NCBI RefSeq assembly: GCF_023702675.1
Contig: NZ_CP098478.1
Span: 3,596,001-3,660,000 of the forward strand
Direction of reading: 5' to 3'
DNA length: 64,000 nt
From: Acinetobacter sp. C26M
GTDB lineage: Bacteria; Pseudomonadota; Gammaproteobacteria; Pseudomonadales; Moraxellaceae
Below, piece by piece: positions 20,801-30,749 of this stretch. Numbering within the stretch: the stretch's first letter is position 1; each line of letters opens with the position of its first letter. The notes beneath the pieces were generated by a model that saw only the letters and a list, made by a program, of their open reading frames with translations, was not told the origin of the DNA and did no database searches. The position numbers and the translations under genes were made by a program.

Positions 20801-21895
20801 AACAAGCGCCTCTTCACGACCTGTTGTTGTATCTGCACGCAATGTATCTGCAACGAAAGAACCACGATCGATGTCATTCGTGAAGAGGATGTTAAACTGC
20901 TTAACACCACCTTCAGCCAATTTCACCAAGATTTCATGGCTAAGTACGGTATTCGCAGCAATTACATCACCATTTTTCAATGGGATATCTTCAGCTGTAA
21001 TACGCTCATATAAATATTCATCAGGTACAGAAAGCTTCGCTAAGTTCGCTGCTTCCATTTGACGTACGTGACGTGCATTAATACGCTTACCTTGCTCAAC
21101 GATCGCTTTACCATCATTGTCTAAGATATCAAATTGCGCCATTTCACCACGTAAGCGATCTGGAACGAGGTCAATCTGATAGCTACCCATATCAAGATAT
21201 ACAGGTACTTTTTCGTAGAACAAATTCAAGATTTGTTCATTGCTGTAATTCAAGGCACGTAAAACTACAGTCGCAAGCAACTTACGACGACGGTCAATAC
21301 GTACAAAGACTAAATCTTTAGCATCAAATTCAAAGTCTAACCATGAACCACGGTAAGGGATAATACGTGCTGAATACAACACTTTACCGCTTGAGTGAGT
21401 TTTACCCTTGTCATGGTCAAAGAATACGCCTGGTGAACGGTGTAATTGAGATACGATTACACGCTCAGTACCGTTGATAACGAAAGTACCGTTGTCGGTC
21501 ATGAGTGGCATTTCACCCATGTAAACTTCTTGTTCACGAACGTCTTTAATTGATTTCGTTTCACGATCTTTAATGATCAAACGAATTTTTACGCGCATTG
21601 GTGCTGCATAAGTTGAACCACGTAAAATACATTCACGTACGTCAAACTCAGGCTTACCAAGACTATACTCAACAAATTCTAAAGCAGCATTGCCAGAATA
21701 ACTTTCAATAGGAAAAACTGAACGAAATGCGGCTTGGAGACCGATGTCTTCGCGATTTTTTGGAGTTTTACCACCTTGTAAGAATGTACGGTACGAATCG
21801 ACCTGAATCGAAAGTAAGTACGGTGCTTCCATTACGTGGGGCAATTTACCAAAATTCTTACGGATCCGTTTCTTTTCGGTATATGAGTATGCCAT
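17807..21895 (-). CDS. rpoB: DNA-directed RNA polymerase subunit beta
   Basis: 1362 residues, full length. The rifampicin pocket is wild type: [20 protein letters not shown] carries the Asp, His and Ser whose changes cause resistance, followed by [18 protein letters not shown]. Other landmarks are [28 protein letters not shown] and the C-terminal switch region [18 protein letters not shown]. It is separated from rplL by 309 bp containing an attenuator and a large hairpin (separate entries). Its product assembles with alpha, beta' and omega. Confidence 0.99.
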   Translation of the reverse strand: MAYSYTEKKRIRKNFGKLPHVMEAPYLLSIQVDSYRTFLQGGKTPKNREDIGLQAAFRSVFPIESYSGNAALEFVEYSLGKPEFDVRECILRGSTYAAPMRVKIRLIIKDRETKSIKDVREQEVYMGEMPLMTDNGTFVINGTERVIVSQLHRSPGVFFDHDKGKTHSSGKVLYSARIIPYRGSWLDFEFDAKDLVFVRIDRRRKLLATVVLRALNYSNEQILNLFYEKVPVYLDMGSYQIDLVPDRLRGEMAQFDILDNDGKAIVEQGKRINARHVRQMEAANLAKLSVPDEYLYERITAEDIPLKNGDVIAANTVLSHEILVKLAEGGVKQFNILFTNDIDRGSFVADTLRADTTTGREEALVEIYKVMRPGEPPTKEAAENLFNNLFFSSERYDLSPVGRMKFNRRLGRPYEVGTDQKSREVEGILSHEDIIDVLRTLVEIRNGKGEVDDIDHLGNRRVRSVGEMTENQFRVGLVRVERAVKERLSQAETDNLSPQDLINAKPVAAAIKEFFGSSQLSQFMDQNNPLSEITHKRRVSALGPGGLTRERAGFEVRDVHQTHYGRVCPIETPEGPNIGLINSLSVYAKANDFGFLETPYRKVVDGRVTDDVEYLSAIEEVGTVIAQADSAVDKDGNLTEEMVSVRHQGEFVRMSPERVTHMDVSAQQVVSVAASLIPFLEHDDANRALMGSNMQRQAVPTLRADKPLVGTGMEANVARDSGVCVIADRGGAIEYVDASRIVIRVNEDEMIAGEAGVDIYNLIKYTRSNQNTCINQNVIVNLGDKVARGDILADGPSTDMGELALGQNMRVAFMTWNGYNYEDSILLSERVLQEDRLTSIHIQELSCVARDTKLGAEEITADIPNVGEAALSKLDESGIVYIGAEVTAGDILVGKVTPKGETQLTPEEKLLRAIFGEKAADVKDSSLRVPSGTKGTVIDVQVFTRDGLEKDERAQAIEKAQLDAYRKDLKEEYKIFEEAARERIVRLLKGQESNGGGSTKRGDKLSEDVLSGLELVDLLEIQPTDEAIAERLTQIQVFLKEKSYEIDEKFAEKKRKLSTGDELTTGVLKVVKVYLAVKRRIQPGDKMAGRHGNKGVVSNILPVEDMPHDANGVPVDIVLNPLGVPSRMNVGQILETHLGMAAKGLGDKLEKMLKEQRTVLELRDFLDKIYNKVGGEQEELDSLTDAEILALSGNLRAGVPLATPVFDGAEESQIKDLLELADISRTGQTVLFDGRTGEQFDRPVTVGYMYMLKLNHLVDDKMHARSTGSYSLVTQQPLGGKAQFGGQRFGEMEVWALEAYGAAYTLQEMLTVKSDDVEGRTRIYKNIVDGNHYMDPGMPESFNVLTKEIRSLGINIELKNGD

Positions 21896-22007
21896 CTGGA
21901 GTCCTCGGAAAGTAAACTAAACCCGCCTGCAGAACGGGTCTAGAAGGAATTACGCAGGCCGATATGGCCACCACTGTTTACAAATGCTGCAATTTTTAGT
22001 GGTATTA

Positions 22008-22055
22008 AAACGCTTAACAATATTTTTATAAGCAAAAAAATATTGGTAAGCGTTT
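22008..22055 (-). promoter_or_regulatory. Long hairpin in the rplL-rpoB gap, candidate RNase III processing site
   Basis: AAACGCTTA..AATATTTTT pairs with AAAAATATT..TAAGCGTTT with only a one- or two-base internal mismatch and a 6-nt loop. It resembles in position the RNase III site between L12 and beta genes of E. coli. No T-run follows. Confidence 0.55.
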
Positions 22056-22131
22056 GATTTTATGTGTTTTGCCTAAATAATACGCACGTTAAACGTAAAA
22101 CTAACAAAAAACGAGCCGATTATTGTAACGC

Positions 22132-22162
22132 AAAAAGGCTGATGACCCAAGAGCCATCAGCC
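22132..22162 (-). terminator. rplL-rpoB transcription attenuator
   Basis: GGCTGATG / CATCAGCC stem with a 10-nt loop and TTTTT on the minus strand, 40 nt after the rplL stop. A second stem (22170-22196, GGAGTCGATTTTT/AAAATCGGCTCC) precedes it. In E. coli a partial terminator here makes ribosomal proteins exceed polymerase subunits; the same role is inferred. Confidence 0.8.
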
Positions 22163-22204
22163 ATTTTTTGGAGCCGATTTTCAAAAAATCGACTCCCTAC
22201 AGCA

Positions 22205-22573
22205 TTACTTAAGTGTAACTGTAGCACCAGCTTCTTCAAGCTTCTTCTTAAGTTCTTCGCCTTCTTCTTTAGAAACGCCTTCTTTAAGAACTGCAGGAGC
22301 GCCTTCAACAAGATCTTTAGCTTCTTTAAGACCAAGGCCAGTAGCTTCACGAACTGCTTTAATTACAGCAACTTTGTTAGCACCGAAAGAAGTCAACTCA
22401 ACGTTGAATTCAGTTTGTTCTTCAGCAGCAGCAGCAGCGCCTGGAGCAGCAGCTACAGCTACAGCAGCAGCAGATACGTTAAATTTTTCTTCGAAAGCAG
22501 AAATTAATTCAACAAGTTCAAGAACTGTTTTTTCAGCAACTGCGTTTAAGATGTCTTCGTTTGATAAAGCCAT
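22205..22573 (-). CDS. rplL: 50S ribosomal protein L7/L12
   Basis: 122 residues. An N-terminal dimerisation helix ([20 protein letters not shown]), an Ala/Gly-rich hinge ([18 protein letters not shown]) and the C-terminal factor-binding domain ([20 protein letters not shown]..) are all visible. It forms the ribosome stalk by binding L10 and recruits translation GTPases. It follows rplJ by 42 bp and precedes the attenuator before rpoB. Confidence 0.98.
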   Translation of the reverse strand: MALSNEDILNAVAEKTVLELVELISAFEEKFNVSAAAVAVAAAPGAAAAAEEQTEFNVELTSFGANKVAVIKAVREATGLGLKEAKDLVEGAPAVLKEGVSKEEGEELKKKLEEAGATVTLK

Positions 22574-22615
22574 GAGAATAACTCCAAATGGATATTGAAT
22601 GGTGTGAAAGTAGGA

Positions 22616-23122
22616 TTAAGCCGCTTCTGACTCGTTTTTCTCTTTGAGTGCCGTAATAAGGCGACCCAATTTCGAAATAGGAGCTTGAAGGACAGAGGCA
22701 AGCATAGTAAGCGCTTTTTCTTGGTTCGGAAGGTTTGCAATTACACTAACTTCAGCACCTTGATAAACTTTGCCATCAAATGCAGCAGCTTTAAGTTCAA
22801 AAGCTTTGTTAGTTTTCGCAAATTCTTCGAACAAGCGTGCAGCTGCACCCATGTCATCTTCAGAAGTTGAGAAACCGAGAATGGTTGGGCCAACAAGGTC
22901 GTCATTCAAGATATCAAATTGAGTACCTTCGAATGAACGCTTAGCCAAAGTATTACGCACGATACGTGTAGTAACACCTAGCTTACGAGCTTCAACACGA
23001 AGTTGTGTTAATTGCTCTACGCTTGAACCTTGATAGTTAGCCACAACAACAGAAAACGCTTTAGAAGCAACTTCACTTACTTCTGCAACGATCTGTTTTT
23101 TGTCTTCGATAAGAAGAGCCAT
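22616..23122 (-). CDS. rplJ: 50S ribosomal protein L10
   Basis: 168 residues starting MALLIEDKKQIVAEVSEVAS. ATG 23122 is chosen over an in-frame ATG 30 bp upstream because TTAGGAGGT lies 7 nt before it and the family starts here. L10 anchors L7/L12 dimers to 23S rRNA through its C-terminal helix, and with L12 represses its own mRNA. The 313-bp upstream gap contains a probable L10 leader and repeat element B. Confidence 0.97.
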   Translation of the reverse strand: MALLIEDKKQIVAEVSEVASKAFSVVVANYQGSSVEQLTQLRVEARKLGVTTRIVRNTLAKRSFEGTQFDILNDDLVGPTILGFSTSEDDMGAAARLFEEFAKTNKAFELKAAAFDGKVYQGAEVSVIANLPNQEKALTMLASVLQAPISKLGRLITALKEKNESEAA

Positions 23123-23139
23123 TGTAAAACCTCCTAACG

Positions 23140-23280
23140 GTGATTTATGCACTCATATGAGTGCACTCCCAATTCGTAAGCCTTATTCAGACTTACACGC
23201 GGAGGAGGAATAAATCACACCACCGCGTCTACTCAGGCTGGGTTATTAAGAAAAACATTCGAAAATATTTTTCGCCTGAG
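23140..23280 (-). promoter_or_regulatory. Probable L10 leader (autogenous control of rplJL)
   Basis: On the minus strand the region upstream of rplJ contains a CGCGG..CCGCG stem (loop through GGTGGTGTGATTTATTCCTC) and the hairpin GTAAGTC-TGAATAA-GGCTTAC, then TGCACTCATATGAGTGCA before the ribosome site. The arrangement (stacked stems just before rplJ) is that of the L10-(L12)4 binding leader. Assignment is by position and general form, not by covariance. Confidence 0.55.
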
Positions 23281-23329
23281 GTCTTTGACGCTGATAAATA
23301 TTCATTTATCAATTCAAAGTTTGCCTAAA

Positions 23330-23408
23330 AACCCCTTCTCCCTCAGGGAGAAGGTAGGGATGAGGGTATAAAACCTCTCCCCAACCCTCTCCTATAAAGA
23401 GAGGGAGC
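23330..23408. repeat. Palindromic intergenic repeat element, copy B (rplA-rplJ gap)
   Basis: Two hairpins, CTTCTCCCTCAGGGAGAAG and CCCTCTCCTATAAAGAGAGGG, with CCC-rich and GGG-rich flanks. Same architecture as copies A and D. Confidence 0.65.
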
Positions 23409-23435
23409 TTTTCAGGGCTTTAAAATTCTTTCTAA

Positions 23436-24131
23436 TTACTTAGAAACGTTGCTTACGTCAACGATCAAACCAGGACCCATAGTTGAGCTCAAAGTGATCT
23501 TTTTAACGTATACACCTTTAGAAGTTGCAGGCTTCAACTTTTTCAAGTCTGCAATTAAAGTTTCAACGTTTTGACGTACAGCTTCTTCGCTAAAGCCAAG
23601 TTGACCGATAGCAGCGTGGATGATACCCGCTTTGTCTACACGGTAACGTGCTTGACCAGATTTAGCATTCTTAACCGCGTTAGCAACGTCAGGCGTTACT
23701 GTACCCACTTTCGGGTTTGGCATTAAGCCACGTGGACCAAGAATTGTACCAAGTTTACCAACAACGCGCATTGCATCAGGAGCAGCAATAACGACGTCGA
23801 AATCAAGATTTCCACCTTGAATGCTTTCAGCAAGGTCATCAAAACCAACGATATCAGCACCAGCAGCTTTCGCAGCTTCAGCAGCAGCACCTTGAGCAAA
23901 TACTGCAACACGTACAGTTTTACCAGTACCCGCAGGTAAAGTTGTAGCACCACGAACAACCTGATCAGATTTACGTGGGTCTACACCAAGGTTTACAGCG
24001 ATATCTAAAGATTCTTTGAACTTCGCAGCTGGAAGGCTGTTAAGAACTTGTACTGCTTCTTCCAAAGTGTAAACTTTGTTTGCTTCTACAGCAGCAGCAA
24101 TGGCTTTTTGACGTTTAGTTAACTTTGCCAT
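23436..24131 (-). CDS. rplA: 50S ribosomal protein L1
   Basis: 231 residues, with the L1 signatures [21 protein letters not shown] and [17 protein letters not shown] and the C-terminal [18 protein letters not shown]1 binds the mobile stalk of 23S rRNA and represses the rplK-rplA message. The start is 3 nt after the rplK stop, with GGAG about 10 nt upstream. Confidence 0.98.
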   Translation of the reverse strand: MAKLTKRQKAIAAAVEANKVYTLEEAVQVLNSLPAAKFKESLDIAVNLGVDPRKSDQVVRGATTLPAGTGKTVRVAVFAQGAAAEAAKAAGADIVGFDDLAESIQGGNLDFDVVIAAPDAMRVVGKLGTILGPRGLMPNPKVGTVTPDVANAVKNAKSGQARYRVDKAGIIHAAIGQLGFSEEAVRQNVETLIADLKKLKPATSKGVYVKKITLSSTMGPGLIVDVSNVSK

Positions 24132-24134
24132 GTC

Positions 24135-24563
24135 TTATAGCTCCACTTCCAAGCCCATAGAACGTGCAGAACCAGCAATGGTACGTACACGAGCGTCTAA
24201 ATCAGCACCAGTTAAATCTGGTTCTTTAGTAGTCGCGATTTCTTCTAACTGAGCACGAGTCAACTTACCAACTTTAGTTTTGTTAGGTACAGAAGAACCC
24301 TTTTGAATACCAGCAGCTTTCTTAAGAAGAATAGATGCAGGTGGAGTTTTCATGATGAAAGTGAACGACTTATCGTTGTACACAGTGATCACGACAGGAA
24401 TTGGCAAACCAACTTCAAGTTTTTGTGTAGCAGCATTGAATTCTTTACAGAATGCCATGATGTTTACACCACGTTGACCCAATGCAGGACCAATTGGTGG
24501 AGATGGATTTGCTTTACCAGCTGGAACTTGCAGCTTGATATAGCCGTCAATCTTCTTAGCCAT
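24135..24563 (-). CDS. rplK: 50S ribosomal protein L11
   Basis: 142 residues. The Pro-rich N-terminal domain ([20 protein letters not shown]) and the RNA-binding C-terminal domain ([19 protein letters not shown] ending) are intact. L11 forms the GTPase-associated centre and is needed for stringent-response sensing. It is separated from nusG by a 112-bp gap with two small hairpins, including GCCCGATC-A-GATCGGGC at 24640-24656, where the rplK promoter probably lies. Confidence 0.98.
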   Translation of the reverse strand: MAKKIDGYIKLQVPAGKANPSPPIGPALGQRGVNIMAFCKEFNAATQKLEVGLPIPVVITVYNDKSFTFIMKTPPASILLKKAAGIQKGSSVPNKTKVGKLTRAQLEEIATTKEPDLTGADLDARVRTIAGSARSMGLEVEL

Positions 24564-24675
24564 TGAAAATTACCTCTGGGTACAGACGCCGCTAGGCTCC
24601 CCAAAAAATTAAACAACACCGAAGTGTTAGAACAACAATGCCCGATCAGATCGGGCGCTTCTCAACCTACGCAGA

Positions 24676-25209
24676 TTAAATCGTTTTTTCGACTTGGCGA
24701 AACTCGAGTTCAACCTGAGTTGGTCGATTAAATACATTAATCGTCAACGTTAAACGTGACTTTTCGTATTGAACTTCCTCCACGACCCCTTTAAAGTCAG
24801 TGAACGGACCGTCAACAACGAGCAATTCTTCACCAGGTTCAAACATCGTCTTAGGACGAGGCGCTTCACCTGTATTACGCACACGAGCAAGGATCGCATC
24901 AGCTTCACGTTGTGAAATCGGCGCTGGTTTTTCTGGTGTACCACCAATAAAACCAAGAACTTTTGGACACTCTTTTACAATGTGCCAAGTATCATCATTC
25001 ATTTCCATTTCGACTAATACATAGCCAGGAAAGAATTTACGCTCAGACTTACGCTTTTTACCATCCTTCATTTCCACTACTTCTTCAGTAGGGACAAGGA
25101 CTTCACCAAAGCTTTCAGCAACAGTACTACGCTGAATTCGATCATTAAGCGAACGCATCACTTGTTTTTCAAAGCCTGAATAGGCATGAATAATATACCA
25201 ACGTTTCAT
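24676..25209 (-). CDS. nusG: Transcription termination/antitermination factor NusG
   Basis: 177 residues from ATG 25209 ([20 protein letters not shown]). An upstream in-frame GTG would overlap secE, and GGTAAG lies before the chosen start. The N-terminal domain binds the polymerase clamp; the C-terminal KOW domain ([20 protein letters not shown]) binds Rho or ribosomal S10. It starts within ten bases of the secE stop, so the two are cotranscribed. Confidence 0.97.
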   Translation of the reverse strand: MKRWYIIHAYSGFEKQVMRSLNDRIQRSTVAESFGEVLVPTEEVVEMKDGKKRKSERKFFPGYVLVEMEMNDDTWHIVKECPKVLGFIGGTPEKPAPISQREADAILARVRNTGEAPRPKTMFEPGEELLVVDGPFTDFKGVVEEVQYEKSRLTLTINVFNRPTQVELEFRQVEKTI

Positions 25210-25216
25210 CGCGTTC

Positions 25217-25657
25217 TTACCCAATAATTAACTTAATAAACCAACCTAACCCGTAGTCGAAACACCATAAAACCAATGATGCAACAAGTACAACTAAGAG
25301 AACTTGCCACGATGTCGTGATCGTCTCTTGTTTTGTTGGCCAGGTCACTCGACGCAGTTCAATTCGCGCATCTTGCAATAAACGCACAAAGCCTTTGCCT
25401 TGATGGGTGGCGTATAATAAACCTAAAGCGACTACGACACAAGCCAAAATCACCCCAACGCGCACCCAAATATCATTTGCTGGTGCCCAATAGGCAGGTA
25501 AATGCTGATTTACCAATGCTGAACCGACCAATAAAGCTATAGCAATCAACCACAAGACAACATCTAGAGGTGAGCCAGAACTTACAACTTCTGCAACATT
25601 ATTTCTTTGAGGGATTGGCGCGTCGCTTAATGCGTCACGCGATTTATCATTCGACAT
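25217..25657 (-). CDS. secE: Preprotein translocase subunit SecE
   Basis: 146 residues with three membrane helices (about residues 32-50, 62-82 and 115-140). The cytosolic amphipathic helix [20 protein letters not shown] carries the SecE signature before the essential last helix. SecE clamps SecY in the translocon. It lies between tRNA-Trp and nusG, as in other gammaproteobacteria. Confidence 0.97.
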   Translation of the reverse strand: MSNDKSRDALSDAPIPQRNNVAEVVSSGSPLDVVLWLIAIALLVGSALVNQHLPAYWAPANDIWVRVGVILACVVVALGLLYATHQGKGFVRLLQDARIELRRVTWPTKQETITTSWQVLLVVLVASLVLWCFDYGLGWFIKLIIG

Positions 25658-25733
25658 TTTTTTACTCGTCGTAGAATTCGCGACTTATTATATGACAACT
25701 CAGCCAGAATTAAGCTTTTTTATTAAAAAAAAG

Positions 25734-25809
25734 TGGCAGGCCAGGAGGGACTCGAACCCCCAACATTCGGTTTTGGAGACCGACGCTCTACCAATTGAAC
25801 TACTGACCT
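25734..25809 (-). tRNA. tRNA-Trp (anticodon CCA)
   Basis: 76 nt including encoded CCA. The acceptor AGGTCAG pairs with CTGGCCT (one G-U), the D arm is TTCAATTGGTAGAGC, the anticodon loop CTCCAAA reads CCA, and the T arm is GGGGGTTCGAGTCCCTCC. It lies between tuf and secE. Confidence 0.97.
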
Positions 25810-25815
25810 AACGTA

Positions 25816-25843
25816 CAAATCGAAAGCCGAAGCTTTCGATTTG
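25816..25843 (-). promoter_or_regulatory. Perfect hairpin between tuf and tRNA-Trp
   Basis: CAAATCGAAAG pairs exactly with CTTTCGATTTG around a 6-nt loop, ending 6 nt before the tRNA 5' end. With no T-run it is more likely an RNA-processing or stability structure than a terminator. Confidence 0.55.
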
Positions 25844-25865
25844 AGTGTAACACAAGGTATTGGGC

Positions 25866-27056
25866 TTATGCAGTTACTTTAGCAACAACACCAGCACCTA
25901 CAGTACGACCACCTTCACGGATCGCAAAACGTAGACCTGGGTCCATTGCGATCGGGTGAATTAATTCTACTGACATTTCAACGTTGTCACCAGGCATTAC
26001 CATTTCTACGCCATCTTGTAATTTGATCGCGCCAGTTACGTCAGTTGTACGGAAGTAGAACTGTGGACGGTAACCGTTAAGGAATGGAGTATGACGACCA
26101 CCTTCTTCTTTAGAAAGTACGTATACTTCTGCATCGAATTTAGTATGCGGCTTGATTGTACCTGGCTTAGCAAGTACTTGACCACGTTGTACGTCTTCAC
26201 GCTTAGTACCACGAAGAAGAACACCACAGTTCTCGCCTGCACGACCTTCGTCAAGCAATTTACGGAACATTTCTACGCCAGTTACTGTAGTTTTAACCGT
26301 ATCTTTGATACCTACGATTTCAACTTCTTCACCAACTTTTACGATACCAGCTTCTACACGACCAGTTACTACTGTACCACGGCCTGAGATAGAGAATACG
26401 TCTTCGATTGGCATCAAGAATGCTTTGTCGATAGCACGTTCTGGTTCTGGAATGTAAGAGTCAAGCGCTTCAACAAGAGCAAGAACTGAAGACTCACCAT
26501 ATTGACCAGCGTCACCGTTAAGTGCAGCAAGTGCTGAACCACGGATAACTGGAGTGTCATCACCTGGGAAGTCATAAGTAGAAAGAAGTTCACGAACTTC
26601 CATTTCTACTAATTCAAGTAATTCTTCATCATCAACAAGGTCACACTTGTTTAAGAATACGATGATGTAAGGTACACCAACCTGACGTGAAAGAAGGATG
26701 TGTTCACGAGTTTGTGGCATTGGACCATCAGTCGCAGCACATACAAGGATCGCGCCGTCCATCTGAGCAGCACCAGTAATCATGTTTTTAACATAATCGG
26801 CGTGGCCCGGGCAGTCTACGTGAGCGTAGTGACGGATTGGAGAATCGTATTCTACGTGTGAAGTATTAATTGTAATACCACGTGCTTTTTCTTCAGGAGC
26901 TGAGTCGATTTGTGAGTAATCTTTCGCTTCACCGCCGTAAGTTTTTGCACAGATAGTTGCAATCGCAGCAGTTAAAGTTGTTTTACCATGGTCAACGTGA
27001 CCAATTGTACCCACGTTTACGTGTGGTTTATTACGTTCAAACTTAGCCTTAGCCAT
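25866..27056 (-). CDS. tuf: Elongation factor Tu
   Basis: 396 residues. G1 GHVDHGKT, the switch I region ([12 protein letters not shown]), G3 DCPGHADY, G4 NKCD and domains II/III are all canonical. EF-Tu delivers aminoacyl-tRNA to the ribosome. GAGGA precedes the start. It lies directly downstream of four tRNA genes, the tufB arrangement. A second tuf copy would be expected in the str operon elsewhere. Confidence 0.99.
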   Translation of the reverse strand: MAKAKFERNKPHVNVGTIGHVDHGKTTLTAAIATICAKTYGGEAKDYSQIDSAPEEKARGITINTSHVEYDSPIRHYAHVDCPGHADYVKNMITGAAQMDGAILVCAATDGPMPQTREHILLSRQVGVPYIIVFLNKCDLVDDEELLELVEMEVRELLSTYDFPGDDTPVIRGSALAALNGDAGQYGESSVLALVEALDSYIPEPERAIDKAFLMPIEDVFSISGRGTVVTGRVEAGIVKVGEEVEIVGIKDTVKTTVTGVEMFRKLLDEGRAGENCGVLLRGTKREDVQRGQVLAKPGTIKPHTKFDAEVYVLSKEEGGRHTPFLNGYRPQFYFRTTDVTGAIKLQDGVEMVMPGDNVEMSVELIHPIAMDPGLRFAIREGGRTVGAGVVAKVTA

Positions 27057-27160
27057 TTTGATTTTCCTCGTTTACGTCGACACCAGTTTAGAGAAAAACA
27101 ACCCTGAAAAACCTTCTTTATCGACATTCGCCTAAAAAACTAGACACCCAATACTTGAAA

Positions 27161-27181
27161 AGCAGACTATAATAGCCTGCT
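27161..27181 (-). terminator. Weak hairpin between tRNA-Thr(GGT) and tuf
   Basis: AGCAGGCTA / TAGTCTGCT stem followed by TTTC on the minus strand. Probably a processing site or partial terminator. Confidence 0.4.
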
Positions 27182-27221
27182 TCTTTGAAAAACTTGTGGA
27201 ATAACCACTAAACTGTATATC

Positions 27222-27296
<75 letters not shown>

Positions 27297-27307
27297 GACA
27301 TCTTCGA

Positions 27308-27383
27308 TGGAGCGGGAGACGAGGATCGAACTCGCGACATGCAGCTTGGAAGGCTGCCACTCTACCAACTGAGTTACTCCCGC
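27308..27383 (-). tRNA. tRNA-Gly (anticodon TCC)
   Basis: 76 nt with CCA. The acceptor GCGGGAG pairs with CTCCCGC, the anticodon arm GCAGCCTTCCAAGCTGC reads TCC, and the T arm is GCGAGTTCGATCCTCGT. Corresponds to E. coli glyT. Confidence 0.96.
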
Positions 27384-27416
27384 ATGTTGGTACTGACCAC
27401 TTCAATCGAAGTTAGA

Positions 27417-27500
27417 TGGTGGTGAGAGAAGGATTCGAACCTTCGAAACTTTCGTAGCAGAGTTACAGTCTGCCCCCTTTGGCCGCTCGGGAATCTCACC
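27417..27500 (-). tRNA. tRNA-Tyr (anticodon GTA)
   Basis: 84 nt with CCA and a long variable arm. The acceptor GGTGAGA pairs with TCTCACC, the anticodon arm CAGACTGTAACTCTG reads GTA, and the T arm is GAAGGTTCGAATCCTTC. Corresponds to E. coli tyrU. Confidence 0.96.
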
Positions 27501-27554
27501 ATATCACACTTACACAGTGCTGTTCTTTTACTTTATACCACAACACTTTTAAGA

Positions 27555-27630
<76 letters not shown>

Positions 27631-27672
27631 TCTTTCTTAGTGTTTCGTACGTTTCGTATCGGAACGGTGTGC

Positions 27673-27700
27673 AGTTTAGCAAAACTCTGAATCGATGCAA
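27673..27700 (-). promoter_or_regulatory. Probable promoter of the tRNA-tuf operon
   Basis: On the minus strand TTGCAT, 16-bp spacer, TAAACT, then a GC-rich discriminator GCACACCG, about 43 bp before the first tRNA. A GC-rich discriminator is typical of stringently controlled promoters. Confidence 0.55.
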
Positions 27701-27729
27701 GTGGTTTTTTTAAAAAAACCGCTAAAAAC

Positions 27730-29223
27730 TCATAAAATCAATCCGTTTGACGATAATTCAACCGCTTTGATCACTGCGCGAGCTTTTATTTGGGTTTCAT
27801 TCCATTCAGATTCAGGATTTGAGTCTGCAACCAACCCCGCTCCTGCTTGCACATAGACCTTTTTATCACGAATCACACAGGTACGAATCGCAATCGACAT
27901 GTCCATTTCACCATGCCAGCCTAAATATCCAACAGCACCACCAAAGACACCACGTTTCACAGGTTCAACTTCGTCAATAATTTCCATGGCACGAATTTTT
28001 GGTGCACCTGACAATGTTCCAGCGGGGAATGTTGCTTTAAAAACATCTAAAGCATCCACATCATCACGCACTTCACCTTGTACATTGGACACAATATGCA
28101 TGACATGTGAATAACGTTCGATCACCATACGATCAGTCACTTGCACCTTACCAATCTTAGATACACGCCCGACATCATTACGACCAAGATCAATCAACAT
28201 GAGATGTTCGGCAATTTCTTTTTCATCCGCCAATAAGTCTTGCTCTAAGGCGAGATCCTCTTCTTTGGTTTTACCACGTGGGCGTGTGCCTGCTAAAGGG
28301 CGTACAGTTGCAATGCCATTTTCTAAGCGTGAAAGAATCTCTGGTGACGAACCCACAATATGGAATGGCTTTTGATCCGTTAAAGTTTGCCCTTGCACCA
28401 AGAACAAATACGGTGATGGATTTAAATGGCGTAAGGCACGGTAAACCTGCAATGCCTCACCATCAAAATCCGAGACCATCCGCTGCCCTGGCACCACCTG
28501 CATCACATCGCCCGCACGAATGTACTCTTTGACCTTTTCAACCGTTTCCAGAAATTTAGCTTTCCCAGTAATCGATTCAAAATGCGGTGCAGTATGTGGT
28601 TTCGCCTGCAAGCTGACAGGTATTGCGAGTAATTGCTCAAGCTGATCCAGCTTTTGCTGGGCTTTATCATAAGCATCAGGCTGATTCACATCGGCATGAT
28701 GGATGAGAAATAAGGTATCTTTTAAATTATCAAACACAATCACGGTTTGAGAGAGCATCAACCAAAGGTCTGGTAACGTTACAGGATCTGCAACTGGGAC
28801 ATTTTTCAGTTTTGGCTCAATATAACGCACAGCGTCATAGCCCAAATAACCAACCAAACCACCTGTAAAGTTCGGCAAATCAGGTAAATCAACCTGAGTT
28901 GGAACTTTAAACTGGCGCTGAAACTCACGAATATACTCAAAAGGATCCGCACAATCTTGCTGTTTAACTACCCCATCCGCCTGCTGGATGGTTAAAACGC
29001 CTGCATTACATGAAAAAACCGTAGACTCACCCAACCCAATCATCGAATAACGCGCCCAGTTTTCCCCACCTTCAACAGACTCAAATAGATAAGCTTGTTT
29101 TTGTTGCTTAAAACGTGCAAAAACAGAAAGTGGTGTTTCAGTGTCCGCTAAACGCTGGCGGTAAACAGGAATCGTGTTATAGCCTGCTGCTTTTAATTGC
29201 TCAAATTGTACTAACGTGGTCAT
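27730..29223 (-). CDS. trpE: Anthranilate synthase component I
   Basis: 497 residues. It converts chorismate plus ammonia (from TrpG glutaminase) to anthranilate, the first step of tryptophan synthesis. The N-terminal domain carries the feedback-site segment YLFESVEGGENWARYSMIG. The C-terminal chorismate-binding domain has VVPGQRMVSDF, RPLAGTRPRG, ERYSHVMHIVS and AGAGLVADSNPESEWNET. It follows gph, as in pseudomonads; trpG and the rest of the pathway are not in the window. No leader peptide rich in Trp codons was seen upstream. Confidence 0.97.
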   Translation of the reverse strand: MTTLVQFEQLKAAGYNTIPVYRQRLADTETPLSVFARFKQQKQAYLFESVEGGENWARYSMIGLGESTVFSCNAGVLTIQQADGVVKQQDCADPFEYIREFQRQFKVPTQVDLPDLPNFTGGLVGYLGYDAVRYIEPKLKNVPVADPVTLPDLWLMLSQTVIVFDNLKDTLFLIHHADVNQPDAYDKAQQKLDQLEQLLAIPVSLQAKPHTAPHFESITGKAKFLETVEKVKEYIRAGDVMQVVPGQRMVSDFDGEALQVYRALRHLNPSPYLFLVQGQTLTDQKPFHIVGSSPEILSRLENGIATVRPLAGTRPRGKTKEEDLALEQDLLADEKEIAEHLMLIDLGRNDVGRVSKIGKVQVTDRMVIERYSHVMHIVSNVQGEVRDDVDALDVFKATFPAGTLSGAPKIRAMEIIDEVEPVKRGVFGGAVGYLGWHGEMDMSIAIRTCVIRDKKVYVQAGAGLVADSNPESEWNETQIKARAVIKAVELSSNGLIL

Positions 29224-29332
29224 GAATCATCTCTATGGTTTTAATTTCTGTGCGTTGTTTGTTTAGTGCTATCTCAAGCCCGCCATCGAAAAACCATAAC
29301 CATCTTCATGCCTATCTCCTTATTCAATCTGC

Positions 29333-29998
29333 TTAAACCAATTCCACCAAACGATCTACCACTTGTTGTGGCTGGCAGTCATAGATATTCTCTCCATGAT
29401 TATAGCCATAGCTGACCACAATACAATCAATACCTGCGCGTCTTGCCGCTTCAACATCATTACTTGAATCACCAATCATCAATGTTGCTGACGTGGTTGT
29501 ATTCTGTGCCTGTACGCAATGCAACAAGGGTAATGGGTGTGGCTTACGCTCAGCCAAACTATCACCACCAACAACCATTTTAAAATAAGGGCTCAATTGC
29601 AGAATATCGAGTATACCTTTTGCTAGATGCTCAGGCTTATTGGTCACACAAGCCATGGCAATATCATGATTTCGACAATACTCTAAAAAAGGCAACACCC
29701 CTTCATAGACTTGGGTGTTTACGCAAAGCTCCCGAGCATAGACCTCAACAAATGTACTGAGGAGTTGCGCTTGCTGCTGAGCCACTACTTGTCCAAACAA
29801 ATGCTCTAGTACAGCTTCACAGAGTTTTGCTGCCCCCTTTCCAACCCAGACCCTGACTTGTGCTTCAGTGACCAAAGGCATACTGAGCTTTTCCAAACTG
29901 AGATTCATTGCGCGATATAAATCAGCAGCGGAATCTACCAGCGTCCCATCCAAATCAAATAAAACTAAATTGCGGCTTTGTAACTGAGCAACAGACAT
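29333..29998 (-). CDS. gph: Phosphoglycolate phosphatase
   Basis: 221 residues, HAD superfamily. Motif I DLDGTLVDSAAD (nucleophile Asp), motif II T in CVTNKP, and motif IV GDSSNDVEAARRAG are intact. It hydrolyses 2-phosphoglycolate, formed in DNA 3'-end repair and side reactions. ATG 29998 is chosen; longer frames upstream overlap the terminator of the preceding gene. The gph-trpE order is conserved in pseudomonads and supports this specific assignment. Confidence 0.9.
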   Translation of the reverse strand: MSVAQLQSRNLVLFDLDGTLVDSAADLYRAMNLSLEKLSMPLVTEAQVRVWVGKGAAKLCEAVLEHLFGQVVAQQQAQLLSTFVEVYARELCVNTQVYEGVLPFLEYCRNHDIAMACVTNKPEHLAKGILDILQLSPYFKMVVGGDSLAERKPHPLPLLHCVQAQNTTTSATLMIGDSSNDVEAARRAGIDCIVVSYGYNHGENIYDCQPQQVVDRLVELV

Positions 29999-30021
29999 AT
30001 TCTTCGACTCAAGAAATGAAA

Positions 30022-30047
30022 AAGGCACACCAACGTGGGCGTGCCTT
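30022..30047 (-). terminator. Terminator after the FHA-domain gene
   Basis: AAGGCAC / GTGCCTT stem followed by TTTTTC on the minus strand, just upstream of gph. Confidence 0.75.
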
Positions 30048-30068
30048 GATTGTAAGAGCTTCGCCCGA

Positions 30069-30686
30069 CTATTTAAAGAACAGCCAAGCAATCACTGCTA
30101 AAATGATCAGTACAATAATCGAAATTAACCCAACCGAAGCATTCTTTTGTTGCTCTTTTTCCTGAGCAACTCGTGAAACAGGCTCATCAATTGCAACAGG
30201 CTGTGGCTCAGGAACTGCCTGAACACTTACACCCTCCGAAATTGGAGCAGGTTTTGGAATACCAACCTGTTGCGGCATACCATCACGACTGATCGGTGTT
30301 TCTGCCGCACGCTCAGCAATACTTGGCATACCTTGATCATGTGATGCAGGAGTCACAGGTTCAATTTCGATTTCAGGTAATTCAATCTCAGCTGTCGCAG
30401 GTGCAAGTACAGAGAATACGAAGCTCGCAAATTGCACGATATCACCATCATGCAATTCGGTTTCCTGCTCAACACGCGCATCATTGATAAATGTACCATT
30501 TGACGAATTAAGATCTTGCACCCAAAGTTGCTGATCTTTTAACAACAAAGCTGCATGACGACGCGAGATATCCGCTGATTGCAACAAAATATCGGCATCT
30601 TGGTGTCGTCCCACCAACATGTCACGTTCGATATTCAGCTCTTGCCCCGTAAATTCACCTGTAATGGCTTGTAATTTCCAAGTCAT
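30069..30686 (-). CDS. Tail-anchored FHA-domain protein
   Basis: 205 residues. Residues about 20-95 form an FHA phosphothreonine-binding domain with the signature Gly-Arg (VGRHQDAD), SRRHAAL and LNSSNGTFIND. A Pro/Glu-rich linker (about 95-170) is followed by a single C-terminal membrane helix (VGLISIIVLIILAVIAWLF), so the FHA domain faces the cytoplasm. AAGGA lies 9 nt before the start. Downstream of gspD on the same strand and ending in a terminator, it may belong to the gsp operon. Its phosphopeptide partner is unknown. Confidence 0.85.
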   Translation of the reverse strand: MTWKLQAITGEFTGQELNIERDMLVGRHQDADILLQSADISRRHAALLLKDQQLWVQDLNSSNGTFINDARVEQETELHDGDIVQFASFVFSVLAPATAEIELPEIEIEPVTPASHDQGMPSIAERAAETPISRDGMPQQVGIPKPAPISEGVSVQAVPEPQPVAIDEPVSRVAQEKEQQKNASVGLISIIVLIILAVIAWLFFK

Positions 30687-30749
30687 AGATGCATATCCTT
30701 ATATAATTTCTTGCAATCATAACATTGTGACATAAGCGCTTCTGTGCAT

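Noticed and set aside
13472..21895. Many open frames antisense to rpoB and rpoC
   Set aside because: They follow from codon bias in two long conserved genes; none has a ribosome site, a family motif or a terminator.
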